A stretch of DNA of 64,000 nt from Tetracentron sinense (GCA_015143295.1 CM026551.1:49402034-49466033); one strand, 5' to 3'. Counted from the first letter of the stretch, positions 1-11,919 are shown. Notes: generated by a model from the sequence alone, not told the origin. A program made the numbers and translations.

Positions 1-175
1 ATCTCTCGCCAAGCGGGAGGTCCTGGGCTCCATTCCTCACTCCCCCTTTGGAACCAGCCCCGCACGGGTTTACCCAGACTTACCTGTTGTGGCGGGTTGG
101 GGGCTCACGTCACACCCTCGGGGATTAGTCCTGACCCGAAGGGTTGGGGACACCCCGAGTTCTCAAAAATAATAC
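1..175 (+). repeat. Possible tRNA-derived SINE body, cut by the window start
   Basis: The first bases contain 'gaggtcctgggctccattcc'-like sequence, which resembles a pol III box B. A GC-rich tail with a small inverted repeat (ccccgagg/ccccga) follows. Plant SINE 3' bodies look like this, but box A would lie outside the window and no A-tail or target duplication is visible. Only the resemblance is seen; family membership is inference. Confidence 0.25.
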
Positions 176-1899
176 ACAGAGGTCAAAACTCTTTCATCAT
201 CACAACAAAAAAATCTTCGAAATATCTATGTGAGGACCACATTGATGGTACAAGTTTCCATCCCTATATCTTTCCACCTTGGAAATGTTAAAAGGCTTCA
301 ATTTGAAATTCATCACTTTAAATTTGCTTGATATAGATCAGCCATGAAAAAATAACAATAAAGTAAAGAAAATAATATATTAAAACTTTCTTAATATGAA
401 TCAATCATCAAAAGAAAATAAAGTGAAGTGAAGAACACAAAACTACCTCTCTCTCTCTCTCTGAGGCGCAATTCTTCAACTTGGGTGCAATCAACGCACA
501 AAAATCTACTTGATATAGTTCTAAGAAGATTCATCATCCAAGGGATCAATCTTATTATTATGTTTAAGGTTCAATGAGAAAGGAAATAAAAGTTTTGCTA
601 TAGAGAAAATACTTTATTCGCGTCGAAGTAGAAGAGAAACCAAGCAAATTAAGTACGGGCTATAACTAAGATGTAACCTGTATTATGTTGTAAAGGGGGC
701 CATATGCAACATTATATTTCTCGTGGACCTTCAAAATGATGCTGAAAGTTACAGGTCTTCAATGCTACCTAATACCATAAATGCCATACAACCTGTCATT
801 ATCTCACCTTCTTCCTCATCTTCTTCTTCTAAAAGAGAGAAGAATTTTTTTTGGGTAATCAAGAGGAAGATCTAGATGGAGAAAATATACAAAACAAAAT
901 GATTAGGCATTAAGTGTACAATTTCAATCATTTTAAGCTATTGTTTATATGTGAACCCATTCTATTATTATTTCCTAATCAGAGAGCTTCCTTAGTTGGT
1001 CAATATTCCTGTCTTCACCAGATAAGCTACTTACCTATGACTCGCTTGCCTATGAAAAATAATTGGAAAGAAGAAAGATTAGGGAGGAAAATTTCTCAAA
1101 GGAGGGTTGTTTGCCTTAATCATAGGTTAGCCGAAACAGATTTCCACATTGAGCAAAATTGTTTGTTGTTTAGCCATCACCTCATTTACACATTGAACCT
1201 CTGAATAATCTTGCATCACCCCTAAAAAGGCAGAAGTCATTTATATCATAATTCTATCGAATTTTATTCCCAAGTGGGTGTGGTAAACAACTCTTTGTAG
1301 CGCGTATTTCTTGATTTTAATAAATAGTATATTTGCACTATTGGGTGTGTATATCTTGAGAGAGCCTCAAGGTATGTAGCAACTACATATATTAGAGTCT
1401 ATGGTTGCCTTATATTTGGTAACCATAAGTTAAAATAGGATTTTACCTTCCAAAAGGAAAGTTAAAATAGTATTTTCTTTTCTTTTTTCATATGAGAAGT
1501 GGTTTTCTTGGAAGGTTTGTGTAGGAATTATATAAAAATAATAGAGAGGCTATCCTCACTGTTGTTTTTCTTCTTGATTATCATAATGTAGATTATCCTT
1601 ACTCTTTGGGAAAGAAGCTCACATTAGGTAAACCACTTAAATATGTCTTCATGCTATAATTTCTACTTTGTTTGAATATTCCACAAAATTATTGCTCTAT
1701 TGCTAACAAAGAGAGCTTTTTGATTTTTTATCAGAAGGATCTTTGATCCAGTTGGATCAATGTCCAAAGAAAGAGAAGAAGGAGAATGAGAATGATTAAG
1801 AGGAATTATAATCTCATGTTCTCTTATTCTCTACATAGTCTTGGCATAGAACCGTAGAAGCCTAATGTGTATTAGGTAGTCTCATCACAAGGCCAATCG
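176..1899. other. Intergenic, no gene recognised
   Basis: AT-rich sequence with a short (CT)n run near 463-482. The longest open frame (914-1204) has no recognisable domain and no coding look. I see no element boundaries. Confidence 0.5.
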
Positions 1900-3440
1900 G
1901 GAATTGAGACAGCGGGAATGAAGATAAAGTTGGAGGAGAAATGGTGTCGAGTTTCTCGTCACAGTCTCCTTGTAATATTATTCCATTGAATAGTGAATAT
2001 TATTCTTTGCCTGATTTTCATGGACAAATCGCCATTGTGGGTGAACCACGATAAATTTTCGAAATGTGTCCTAAATTATATAGAAGGTAAAACTATTGTT
2101 CTTAAATTGTATTTGTTGCAATTTAAGATGAGGGATTTTTTATTATTTTAAGACTTGTGTTTGAGACTATAAAAAGAGCCTCATGTGCAAGCTTATGCAA
2201 GTGAGCATGGCTCCCAAGTGACTCCTAGAAAGAAGAGCAATGGCTCTTAGGAAGAAGTGCAGTTGCTCTTAATTAGAGTAAACGAACTTTCTTTTGTCAA
2301 ATCAAATTGAAGGGACATAAACCTTACCCCTACAAAAGGATGAATCTCATCCATTAATCACTGCCCTATTTGGGAAATGCTTAACTTACTGTCGCATTTG
2401 ACAATGCAGTCAATTGTGTAGTCCTCATCAGTCAATGCCCCCATTTTTACCACACATCAAGTGTGGTTAAGATTCACTCACTACTAAGGTTAAGCAATCT
2501 AACCTTGGTTTTTAAAAAGAAAAAAAAAAAACAAAAATATTAACCTTAATTTTCCTAAGATTAACCAAGTTAAAGGAGTGTTAAAAGGGACACGAGGCCA
2601 TGGCATTTGACTACATAGTCAAATGTGCGGTGTGCTAATCACTGTCCAAGTTGTAGGTGACTAGGCCTAAGTATGTTCCAATTTTAATGAGTTTTGGAAA
2701 TTATGAATATATAGTTGTTTGGGTGTGAGGTTCATTCTACCCTTAAGAAGGTGTGAGGTGTTCTCTTAGGCTCTTTCACCTTGGTGAGTTCAAGAAAAAT
2801 AATCAACTTTGATGAGTTCAAAGTTTGTGCAAATGGCGATAACATTTTGAGTTCAAGCTAATACCTAACACAATACAGAGCAACCCTGAATTGGGGGTGC
2901 CAAGGAATTGGTATCAGAGCAGGTTCTCTTCAAAATTAAAACTAGAGCCCAGGGCGAGAAAGGGAGCGAGAGCACCAATTTTAATTATAGCATAGGGTTG
3001 AAAGGAGTGCAGACTGATAGCAGAAGTGAGGTTTGAGGGCGGGATTGCAAAGGTATTGCAAGGTTTTGCCTAGTTAACCACGTGGGAATTTTATTTCCCA
3101 AAATCTGCTTGCACGTACTTGGATATGCCCAATGACTGTATAAAAGGACCAGTCACATGATAGGTAGTGTGGAGCCTACTAGGACTTAACCACATAAATC
3201 TGGTTTTCTTAATTGTGTGTGTTCTTGTTATCTATTTCTGTCTATTTTCCGTATCTCACAGATCTTGTTTAGGGTTTATTTTCTAACATCACGTCCCCTT
3301 AAGTTAGGGCTAGCTTCGGCCTTGTTTAGAGCTTGGACTAACCCAAAATGTATCCTTAAGTTAGCCATGATCCTCAGTTTGAGTCAAATCTATTGTGTTA
3401 GTTTCCAACGGTTGAAAACATAAATTGCGAAACTTTTTCA
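1900..3440 (+). mobile_element. Probable Ty1/copia LTR-retrotransposon relic
   Basis: The sequence TGGTATCAGAGC at 2909-2920 is the plant Ty1/copia primer-binding site, complementary to initiator tRNA-Met. The region before it would be the LTR. It contains 'gaaccacgataaattttcg' near 2043-2062, a type of sequence common in plant copia LTRs. A foldback MITE (2442-2600) sits inside this LTR-like part. No gag or pol frame is recognisable downstream, so this is an old, broken relic. The left boundary is not defined. Confidence 0.4.
2442..2600. repeat. Foldback MITE of the TTAACC/GGTTAA family
   Basis: The left arm reads GTGTGGTTAAGATTCACTCA, then 'aaggttaagcaatctaaccttgg', then an A-rich centre. 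The right arm returns in inverse order to 'gttaaaagggacac'. The same layout recurs with almost the same length at 59503-59681. It is embedded in the copia-like relic. Confidence 0.6.
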
Positions 3441-4454
3441 TGAGATGTATATACGATTTTCCTTTTTCAAATCTTCACTTGAAGATTTAGATCTTAAAGT
3501 AGATTTAAGAACTACTAACCTTTATTTGCAAGCTACTCAAGTGCGTAGCCTACAATATTGATTCATGTCATTCCTCTCTTTGATTCTATATGCTCATCCA
3601 CATAGGACTATCAGCCTTCTCCATTGCTTAATGTATGCATTCAGCCCAAGGGATCACATATTTTTTCCTTTTCTTCATAAGCAAGGAAGAAGACTACAAA
3701 TAATGTAGAAAAATTTTATTACCGTCTTTTCTTTCAACTGGTGTTTTGACTCAAAACGATTGATTATAGAAAAACTTTCTAAAAAAAGTTGTAGGTCTCA
3801 AAAACATCTTCAAAATGGCAAACTGGCGGACCAAATTCAGAGTTACAATGACTAGACTTATGATTTGTACATTGAAACAATGTTGATTTTCTTTATAAAA
3901 AACAAGGCCGAAAATTTAATAGATAATTTGGGTTAGATGAATACTCTTATAATATTGATATCACATATAAATTGTGGAACAAGTCATAGAGAAAGTAAGA
4001 AACTAATAGCATGGGATCTCAAAGGATCTCAACCCTTGGATGTGAGAATAGAATTACAATTTTAATTTAATCCTTATGAGGTTTTCCTTTTACAAAAATC
4101 TCTTAGAGTTTCACATATTGCAATAATATCCATTAACACATTGCAACCCCAAATGTAGAGACTTATTAGAATAAAGCCCTTCAATCACAACTTGTTTGTA
4201 ATAAGATACCTTCCACTTAAGAATATTCATGCATTCCATATAAACCACTACAAATGGATTGGTGATCACTATCGATCTCTAGCTTATAAATTCATAATTT
4301 ATCATCTCATTAGACTTAGAGAAAATATATCAAAAACTCTTTTGATAAAATAATGTATTTTAATAATATATTACATAAAAATAATTTTGATAAACTCTTT
4401 TATCAAAACCACCATGCGTGGATTTATTGAGTCCGATCTTGATGATTAAATTAG
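3441..4454. other. Intergenic, nothing recognised
   Basis: AT-rich DNA without a convincing open frame, RNA gene or element end. It stops at the terminal inverted repeat that begins at 4455. Confidence 0.5.
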
Positions 4455-4714
4455 GGTGGTGTTACGCGCACCCCAACCTTTACTTAAAAACACCAATCTT
4501 CAAAAATAACCGAGTTAAACACCAAAAGTAAGTTGAACGAACAAAAACAAAACCCTTCTTGGAAATTGTCTTTCTTGTGGTTAGATTCCACCATCTCAAC
4601 CTTCATGAGTTCTTTTCGGAGACACCCCCCTCGTGATTCATGAAGATCTTCCAAAATCTCGTCGGTGTCTACTAACTTAAGAAATTCTGCCATCCTAAAC
4701 TGATTGAGATGCAG

Positions 4715-5076
4715 AGAGGTCAGTATGGAAAAATCCAAGTCAATGCGATCAAAAGCAGAGAGATGCAACAGATTTCCATCCTTGATGTCGTGGTTGGCGA
4801 TGTTGTGGATCAAGAGGGATGGCTGGGGATCGGTGATCGAGTTGCGGCTGATGGTTTGTTCATAAAAGGGAATTCTTTAGAACTAGACTTGGATCCTGAG
4901 ATAGCCAAGGAGAGCAGGGAAGTGGTTTCCATTGCTAGGATAACCCTTTTCTATTTGCACACTCCAAGGTTGTCCAAGGTGAAGCCCACATGCTCGTCAC
5001 ATCTGTGGGCTTAGATACTCTCTGAGGTGAGATATTGGGGTCGATGTCGAGGTAGCAACGAGCACAAGAAACCATT
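4715..5076 (+). pseudogene. Captured fragment of autoinhibited Ca2+-ATPase (actuator domain)
   Basis: The frame around 4730-4935 encodes 'MQQISILDVVVGDVV', then 'LGIGDRVAADGLFIKGNSLE'. This is the actuator-domain entry of P2B (ACA-type) calcium pumps, whose consensus here is QQISI.DVVVGDVV....IGDQVPADGLF..GHSL. The downstream position that should read TGES (the dephosphorylation motif) reads AKES. A different frame near 4955-5070 then gives 'KVVQGEAHMLVTSVGLDTL', a stop in place of the usual Trp, and 'GEILGSMSR', which matches the next conserved stretch of the family. The fragment is therefore out of frame and dead as a pump. It lies between Mutator-like TIRs and is cut by a solo LTR at 5077. 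Confidence 0.8.
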
Positions 5077-7713
5077 TGTAGAGACCCGAATTTTAATTTA
5101 TCGATAATTGTGTCATTCATATGATGTATGCAAAAATAAGAAAAATAAAAACAAAAAAGAAAAAGAAAAATGGAATAAAATAGTGGAGCCCACCATAGAC
5201 CTTCTTTTAATAAGTTCGAATTAGATTAGAATTATAACCAATAGATAATAGGAAGGGACCCACACAATCCTCTCTCTTTCTAATTATTAGAGAAGAAATC
5301 CTAAACTAATTGACAGGCTATTTTGAACTCGAATGACTTAAAATTGGGACATCTCTATTTCACAAGAAATTTTTTCCCTTTGAATAAGGTTTCCAACGTA
5401 TTTTGAAACATCCAATTCCGATAACCAAGTCAAAAGTTATGCTCAGATACCGGAGTAGGGTTTGAAGCGGGATTTTTCCAAAAAAACGCTAATTCCGAAC
5501 TTTTTTAATATTTTAGGGTCCCTAACTCTATAAATACCCCCTGTTTCGTGGATTTAGGGTTAGAAAAGTATTCTAAGACTTTTAGGAATTTCAAAGAGAG
5601 TTAAACCTAGGTTTTCTCAAGGGTTTTCATCTCAAGGAGAAGGGAAAGCTTAGAGATCGAGATCCAAGCTCTTCTCAAGCGAGGGATCGTAGGGAAACGG
5701 TCAAGGAAGGTACTATACAGTGTTCTAGCTAATTATTTTTATAAGATAAGTATTTTTAATATCTGGATGTTTTTATGTGTTATCATGGTTTGTATGAACA
5801 TGTTAAAAGTATGGGTTACATGATTTAAAGAGAGTTTGATGTTAAGATTTGGAAGAGAATGAATGATTATGTACTATGCATTGTTCTAGCTAATGGTTGT
5901 TATAAGATTAAGTATTTTCAAGACATGGATATGTGTTTATATATTATGCATTGTCAAACCTAATGATATCTCTAAGAGTTTGTATGAAATCAAGATCTAG
6001 GGTTGATTATGAGTTTATGTGTATTGAATAAACCTATTGTGATATTTTTCTTGTATAAATTGAAGAAAATTTCAAGGATGAGACGTAGAGTGAATGGATG
6101 TATGAATCTATATTTATGATTGAGAATGGAGGAAGGGATTGAATTATGGATCTATGGATTATTAAAGTAGGATGTGCATAACATGAGTATGATCTGAATA
6201 ACCCTGTTAATATTATATTTTTTCTTGAAACAAGAAGAATGAGAATAATCATGAAATTATGATGAATTATAAAGAATGCTAGAAATTGGTAATTTCTATT
6301 AATGCTATAAATTAACCTTGTCAATTATTAAATCTAATTTGTATATTGCGAATTATTCTTCATGTATGAGTAAGTTTTAATGTGATTCTTAAATGTTATT
6401 TATATGAAATTATGCATGTTTATTGATTGATTGAATTTCGGATAGGTGAATACTTAAAGGATGATATCAATGCTCTGAATCCCCTAACTTTAGTTATATG
6501 GGTGGCTTTGGTGGGATTCGGTGAATTGATATGGAACCTAAGAGATAACCTAAATGAAGGTTGATCATGACACGATTAAGCATAGTCTCATGTCATGATA
6601 ATTGATAAGTCCTCACAAGTTCACAAGTCATAAATCTGCATAAACTAACAAGAGTTGTAAGATCCTGGTTCAAGGACCTATATGAACATGTAAAAAGGTA
6701 TAACAAACATGACAACATGTGGTTATAAGGACTTGTATGAATATGAAAAAAGATATAACATGCACGGAAACATGTGATTGTAAGGACCTGTGTGAATATG
6801 GGAAAAGGTATAACAAGCATGGCAACATGTGATTGTAAGGACATGTATGAATATAGAAAAATGTATAACAAGCATGACAACATGTGGTTGTAAGGACCTG
6901 TATGGATATGAAAACTAGTATAACAAGTATGACAACATGTGGTTGTAAGGACTAGTATAACAAGCATGATAACATGTGATTGTAGGGACTAGTATAAGAA
7001 ACACGATAACATGTGGTTATAAGGACCAATCTAGCATGGTTATGTGCTACTTGTAAGAAACCTAGAAATAACTAACAAACATCTCATAAGTCTCACAAGT
7101 CCGCACAAATCAAGAGTCTGGTTATATGCTTTGCATGATGGTATGTTTATATGTTTTCTGCAATGAATTGTAAGATATGTCATTTATATTAAAGTATGAG
7201 CATTTAGATATATTATTGTATATTGTTAGCTAGACTTTGTATACGCTGCTGAGCTTTCATTTGCTCGGCCATACTTTTTATGTCAGTAGTTGCAAGAGGG
7301 TTTGATATTTGTGCTCCACCACCTTGGATAGAAGAGTACCCCAAAGAACAGGAAGGTGATTCCAGGAAGAGGAAGTCAATCTAGTTTACTTTCCCTATTA
7401 TTGAGTCTAGATGATTAGTGGTTTATTTCAATTTATTTAAGGGATGTAATAAGATATTTTCGAATTATATAGCTTAGATTTATTTTCAATCATTGATCAT
7501 GTTTAAGGATTGGGTTCACTTGGATATTTATTTATTGGTTAGACAGGTTGGATTGAATTATTGCAATTATCATTTGTGTTTGAGGTTAATGATTATGAGG
7601 AATTTTCAGGTTCGTTTTTTATGATGCTTTTAAATGTTCTTGAATAGATTAAGTCAAGTAAGTCACGTGCCAAAGTTCCACATTCTTCTTAGGGGGGATT
7701 TTGGGGCGTGGCA
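5077..7713 (+). mobile_element. Solo LTR, Ty3/gypsy type (Tekay/Del-like), copy 1
   Basis: It starts TGTAGAGACCCGAATTTT and ends TTGGGGCGTGGCA (TG...CA), with the 5-bp target duplication CCATT on both sides (5072-5076 and 7714-7718). A plus-strand TATA box (CTATAAATA, 5528-5536) sets the orientation. It is about 2.6 kb long with no internal coding region, so it is a solo LTR left by recombination. A related copy lies at 30819-33180. It inserted into the Ca2+-ATPase fragment of the Mutator-like element and is therefore younger than it. Family assignment rests only on the terminal sequences. Confidence 0.82.
6660..7030 (+). repeat. Minisatellite inside LTR copy 1
   Basis: The landmark 'acatgtg(a/g)ttgtaagg' recurs at about 6715, 6770, 6825, 6880 and 6935, a 55-bp period, followed by shorter units of about 38 bp. 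LTR copy 2 has the corresponding array at about 32300-32520 with the short unit only. Confidence 0.8.
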
Positions 7714-7755
7714 CCATTGCTAGACTAACTGGAAAAGCTCTCTTCCTGTTTAGGT
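7714..7755 (+). pseudogene. Rest of the captured Ca2+-ATPase fragment, beyond the LTR
   Basis: Immediately after the LTR and its CCATT duplication, one frame gives 'LEKLSSCLGG' after a stop. This resembles the conserved 'LNKLTSSIGK' segment that follows the TPLQ stretch in ACA pumps. The match is short, but its position is exactly where the family predicts it. The right TIR of the host element begins just after. Confidence 0.5.
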
Positions 7756-7858
7756 GGAAGAGGAGTTTTTGTCATTTCAACTTGTTTTTGGTGTTTAAAT
7801 CGGTGATTTTTTAAGATTGGTGTTTATAAGTAAAGGTTGGATTGCGTTTAGCACCACC

Positions 7859-8390
7859 TTTAAATCATCTAAAGGCATTCCTCCTTCGAGAGCAATTTAT
7901 TTTATAGAATGAGTAGTGAATTTCTTATTTGAGCATTTGCTCATCTTCATACACCATGTGCATAACCCAATGTACCCGTATATAGCCCGCAATCAAGCAC
8001 CATTGTTTAGTAACATCAAAGTCATACAGACAATGCATGAAAGGAAGCAAATCTCCCAGGTCTGAGAACAACATGCATGCTACAAAATTCTTTGCACAAT
8101 GCAGCAATAATCACTCTTATTAAACATAATAGTAATTTTTCTTCAAAATTCATGGATAGATCTATTAGTACTATGTAACCCATTACATGCACCTACATGT
8201 GTGTCTAATAGTCGTTATTCTCTATGATGGAGATACATTATACTATCCTATAGAGACATCACATGTATAGGTCATAGTGAAGTGTGATGTCCAACCAACA
8301 CCCATAGCCTAGACCATTTTAAGATTACTAAAGTGCCTTATCTTATATCCATGGTCTCAATCATGACTAGTAATGTCATTCAACAGTAGA
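7859..8390. other. Intergenic, nothing recognised
   Basis: No supported gene or repeat end. The open frame at 7925-8107 (minus) has no recognisable motif. Confidence 0.45.
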
Positions 8391-8960
8391 ATTGTTTGGG
8401 TCATAACTTTTGATCCGGAAGTCCAATTAACTATTATAATATATGAATTTGGGGTAGCTCAACGAGACAAACTTGGGGTAGCTCGATGAGACGAATCCGG
8501 GTTGAATAACTATGCGGTTCTCTGACACTCGGATTTCTATTTTGAGGTTGTTTTGAGGGTTTCAGAGCACTTTTCAATTCCCATGGCATTTTTGTAATTT
8601 GTCTTTTATGAGTATTTTTGTAATCTATCCATAGAGTTTGTTTAGTTCCCTATTTAAGGTCTTTTTAAGCCTCTTTTGTAATCAATTTTGAAGAAACCCT
8701 AATCTAATGCAACAGCAGAGAGTCTTCTTCTTCCCACTATTCTTTGCCTTTGATTTTCGCCTCCATTAACAAGGTTCTCCTTCGTAATATATCCCAAAGA
8801 CATAGTATTCACATTACAATCGAACATTTACAATACTCTTTATAAATATCAAGTGTGCAAGATTGTTGGATTCTTGGACCCTTTGGAGTGATTGAGTGGG
8901 GTTTACCCTTATGGTACCTTAGCGGTAATCTTAGGTTTGACTTTGTGTGTGGGCTTAGGT
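8391..8960 (+). repeat. Dispersed repeat, LTR-like; partner at 36040-36245
   Basis: About 200 bp from 8391 ('cataacttttgatccggaag' onward) is matched in reverse orientation at 36040-36245. A 24-bp unit ('ttggggtagctc...gagac') is doubled at 8450-8500. Downstream are a TATA-like 'ctatttaagg' and 'gaaaccctaatctaatgcaa', which resemble an LTR transcription start. From about 8870 to 8960 the sequence resembles pieces at 29800 and 41779 ('ttacccttatggcacc ttagcgg'-like). No clean termini were found. Confidence 0.45.
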
Positions 8961-9065
8961 GTTACCAAAAAAATACGCATGCAAGGGACTATAAATGAAT
9001 ATATAAGTGATTAACCACATTAATCACGTGTACTTAGCTTTCGAGAGCATATTATACTAACATAT

Positions 9066-9250
9066 GGGTACTCCAAAATATACTCCCCAATCCTAACCGC
9101 CTATAGCTAAACACTAAGGGTGAGGATTTGGCCTGACTTATTTTGTCTTTTCTAATTACACACTGATCAATTTTAATCTTGACCCTTTAATGATTGAATT
9201 CAAGGATTAGGATTAGGAAGTATATTTGTGAGTACACATTGGGAGTACCC
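9066..9250. repeat. Short MITE with GGGTACTCC termini
   Basis: It starts GGGTACTCCAAAATATACTC and ends with the inverse GGGAGTACCC, and both arms continue into 'cctaatcctaa'-like sequence. About 185 bp. No target duplication is evident. Related internal sequence ('cttaaccgttt...aaacggttaggatta') occurs near 11960-12020 and 29570-29650. Confidence 0.5.
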
Positions 9251-9379
9251 GTAGACTTACACCTCGGTTCAGGCTTGGTTTGGCTGTGATGACCGTATAC
9301 ATGGCGTAAAACAAAACAATTAAGGCCGAAGCCCAATCCACTTGAAGGTTGTCCATCAAAAGGAGGCCTTTGTAAGCAC

Positions 9380-10240
9380 CATGGTTCTAAATTTTGGTTT
9401 CACACTCACCCATAAAAATGAAGTTACAAATATATTGGACAGCACACTTATGGCCAAAATTTAGATTTTTTGCCGAAATAATTTGCCTTTATTCAAAATT
9501 AAAATTTATTTATAATTACCAAATTTTCAAGAAACTTCTACAATTGAAATTTTGCATTATTTTTTGAAATTCCAAGGTTTTATTTTAAAATATTAATTTT
9601 GGGTTTTATACAAATTCTCTTTATGTTAAATACTTTATACAATATAATAAGTATAAATTATTATACTTATAATATCTTATAAACTGTTTTCATGTTATAG
9701 TTATTAACTATAAATTATACTTAATTTAATAAGTATATAAGAGTATAATATATTAATACTATAATTCTATACTAATAAGTATATAAAAATATAACATAAT
9801 AATTATATTACTTACAGTAAGTATATAATACTTTATAACTATACTTATGTTATATTTATTGATTAAAAATTATATAGTATATTATAAACTACACTTAATC
9901 TAATAATAATTCTTTACTCAATATAATTTTCAAAATATAAACTATAAATTATAAATATAGTTTATGGTTTATAATTAATACTTTGGAAATCTATTAATAT
10001 GTGTAAATTATATAATTATAGTATATGTATAAATTATATGGTGAATATTTATATTTATTTTTAAAAAAAAACTGTAAATTCATTTTAAAAAATCATTCAT
10101 AAATGAAAAAATAAAAATATTTCGGAGGAATTCCAAAATTTTGGATGTGAAATTTCAGAATATTTTGAAGGAATAAAATGTTCAAAATTTCATCCAAAAT
10201 TTTGAAATTTTATTTTGGATTTAGTACTAAATGACTGGTT
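9380..10240. repeat. Very AT-rich stretch, degraded repeat
   Basis: Long runs of TATAA/TTATA and 'aaattttg' in both orientations (for example around 9390 and 10190) suggest an old inverted-repeat element of the same style as 42198-42659. I cannot place termini and see no coding. Confidence 0.35.
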
Positions 10241-10494
10241 TAGCACAAAAATAACTTCTTTGACAGTAAGTGATTACAGGTAAAATAAATTATCAATATA
10301 ACAATTAATCCATTGTGTGTTTTGGCACAAATTTGAAATGTGTGGAATGTTACCCCCTTGTATCTTAAGAGCTTTTCTAAATATTTTTTTGTGGAATCAT
10401 CATCATAAATGTTTTATCCCAAATACTTATTTGAATTGGTTCTAGTAAAAGTATAAATGTTTATGGAATGAATAACCTCCACCACACCTGACCA

Positions 10495-10570
10495 TTGGTC
10501 TTAGTGGTAGTGTATGTATCCCTGCGCAAGGATGCGCCTGCAGCCCCAAGGCTGAAGATTAATAAAAACA
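10495..10570 (+). repeat. Truncated SINE head
   Basis: 'ggtcttagtggtagtgtatg' resembles the box A start of the SINE at 57643-57812 ('tttgtcccagtggtagtatc') and the reverse copy near 62985. It ends in an A-rich tail ('aataaaaacaaatcaaaaa'). Box B is missing. Confidence 0.4.
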
Positions 10571-10770
10571 AATCAAAAATGCTTCTAGCCAAGGGAGGAC
10601 CCAAAAGCTGCTAGGTGGTGAGCATAGACATTGGCAGACTGCAGAGTGTGAAGGATGCGAAACTCAGATTTCTCTCCCAATACTGCTCGGATATCGTCCA
10701 CCAAAACCCGAACCTCCCAATGCACCATACCAGCAATACCTTAAATCATGCCATCAGATAACACCAACAC
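10571..10770 (-). pseudogene. LINE RNase H-domain remnant
   Basis: On the minus strand one frame gives 'EVRVLVDDIRAVLG' and then 'LQSANVYAHHLAAFGSSLG', followed by a stop. The pattern (D-I-R, then R/S-A-N-x-x-A-H-x-L-A) is the C-terminal part of the RNase H domain that ends many plant L1-type LINE polyproteins. Nothing upstream is recognisable, so it is a 5'-truncated remnant. The SINE head overlaps its 3' side. Confidence 0.5.
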
Positions 10771-11203
10771 TTTGTGTGGAATACTTCCTCATACATGGAG
10801 TACATGGAGGGATGAGTTTGAAAAGGGCCATTTTCATACTCTTTGTGTGTGAAGAAGGTCTTCTTCGGTTCTTCCCTCTTTCGCTTTCTCTCTCTCTCTC
10901 ATATGATTGATGGCAACAGGGGATATAGAACTTGAAAGTGGGTCCCACCTGCACAAAATTTCAATAAAACCAGTTATCTATCTCTTAAAGACACCTCCTC
11001 TCATGGGAGGACTTGGGTTTGAGTCTCTTGAGAGTGAAACACTTAGAAAGCCCCTAATAATTTATTAACATAGTGTCAAATGTCAAAGTCATTCAAATGA
11101 TGCAGAGTGTAAAAAAAATATTAGTAATAATATAATAAAATAAATAAATAAATAATATCTTACATTTTGGGTATCTTATTTTGGATGAGATATTATCAAA
11201 GGG

Positions 11204-11445
11204 CAGTGGTGGAGCCACATGGGACCGGGGGCTGAAGTCCCCTTCAAATTTCGAAAAAAAAAATCCTATAGTATTAATAAGGGTGTATCCTGGGAGATCT
11301 AGGCATGGAGCCGGGGGATGGGCTATAGTCCCTCCTAAACTTTTGAGAAAAAATATATTTTTTACAAATTGACACAAACAGAAGCAATGGCACATGAACT
11401 AAACCCTCAAAAAATATTTTTCGGGCCCCTGAACCCCCATTGTCC

Positions 11446-11480
<35 letters not shown>

Positions 11481-11504
11481 ACGAGAATCCTAGCTCCGCT
11501 CCTG
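11204..11504. repeat. hAT-like MITE with CAGTGGTGGAGCC ends
   Basis: Left end CAGTGGTGGAGCCACATGG; the right end read in reverse is CAGGAGCGGAGCTAGG. Flanks (atcaaagg-like and atcaagag) look like a decayed 8-bp duplication, as expected for hAT. A run of about 37 C lies inside at 11444-11480. Related sequence occurs at 41546, 33450, 45978 and 63683. The phrase '...gccccc...aactttga' recurs in the family. Confidence 0.6.
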
Positions 11505-11679
11505 ATCAAGAGAAATGTGGTCCAACAAGCCCCAACCCTTCCATAGCCCATTTATATATATATATTTGGAAACAATGATGTAGGGTTACACGTGGCCCAC
11601 TTGCAAGGGGATGGGATTCGTCGCTACCAAGGTACGATTTAGATGATATCCTGAGTTAAGTTGTAACCAAAATCATCTA

Positions 11680-11919
11680 GGGTGTGTTTGTTTGGCGAGA
11701 AAGTGGGTGAAAGAAAAGAAATGAAATGAACAGAAAAAAAAATTTGAATTTTCTTTCCAAACAACCATCAAAAGATGGCGGAAGTTTTTGGGAGAAAGTT
11801 TGTCACTATTGAAGAATTGCAAGAAAATGAAATTATTTTTTGCACACCAAAGGCAAGAAAAGTTCAAGAAAACTCACTTTCTTTTACTTTCCCTCACTCT
11901 CGCCAAATGAATGCACCCC
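11680..11919. repeat. Tourist-like MITE, copy 1
   Basis: The left terminus GGGTGTGTTTGTTTGGCGAG is inverted at the right (ctcgccaaatgaatgcacccc). Three-base flanks are CTA and TTA, consistent with PIF/Harbinger. Internal 'ccatcaaaagatgg' is shared with the copy at 15405-15551; terminal sequence is shared with 58084-58339. Confidence 0.65.

Larger units (their letters stand above)
4455..7858. mobile_element. Mutator-like element with captured gene DNA (Pack-MULE type)
   Basis: The sequence from 4455 (GGTGGTGTTACGCGCACCCC...) matches the reverse complement of the sequence ending at 7858 (GGTGGTGCTAAACGCAATCC...) over about 95-105 bp, at roughly 80% identity by eye. Such long TIRs are typical of Mutator-like elements. 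Without the solo LTR that interrupts it, the element would be about 770 bp. Between the TIRs lies a fragment of a plant P-type Ca2+-ATPase gene and no transposase, which is the Pack-MULE pattern. Flanks are ttaaattag and tttaaatca; a 9-bp duplication is possible but not clean, so the exact ends are uncertain by a few bases. On the opposite strand, the open frame 4484-4813 may hold a second captured piece that I do not recognise. Confidence 0.72.
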
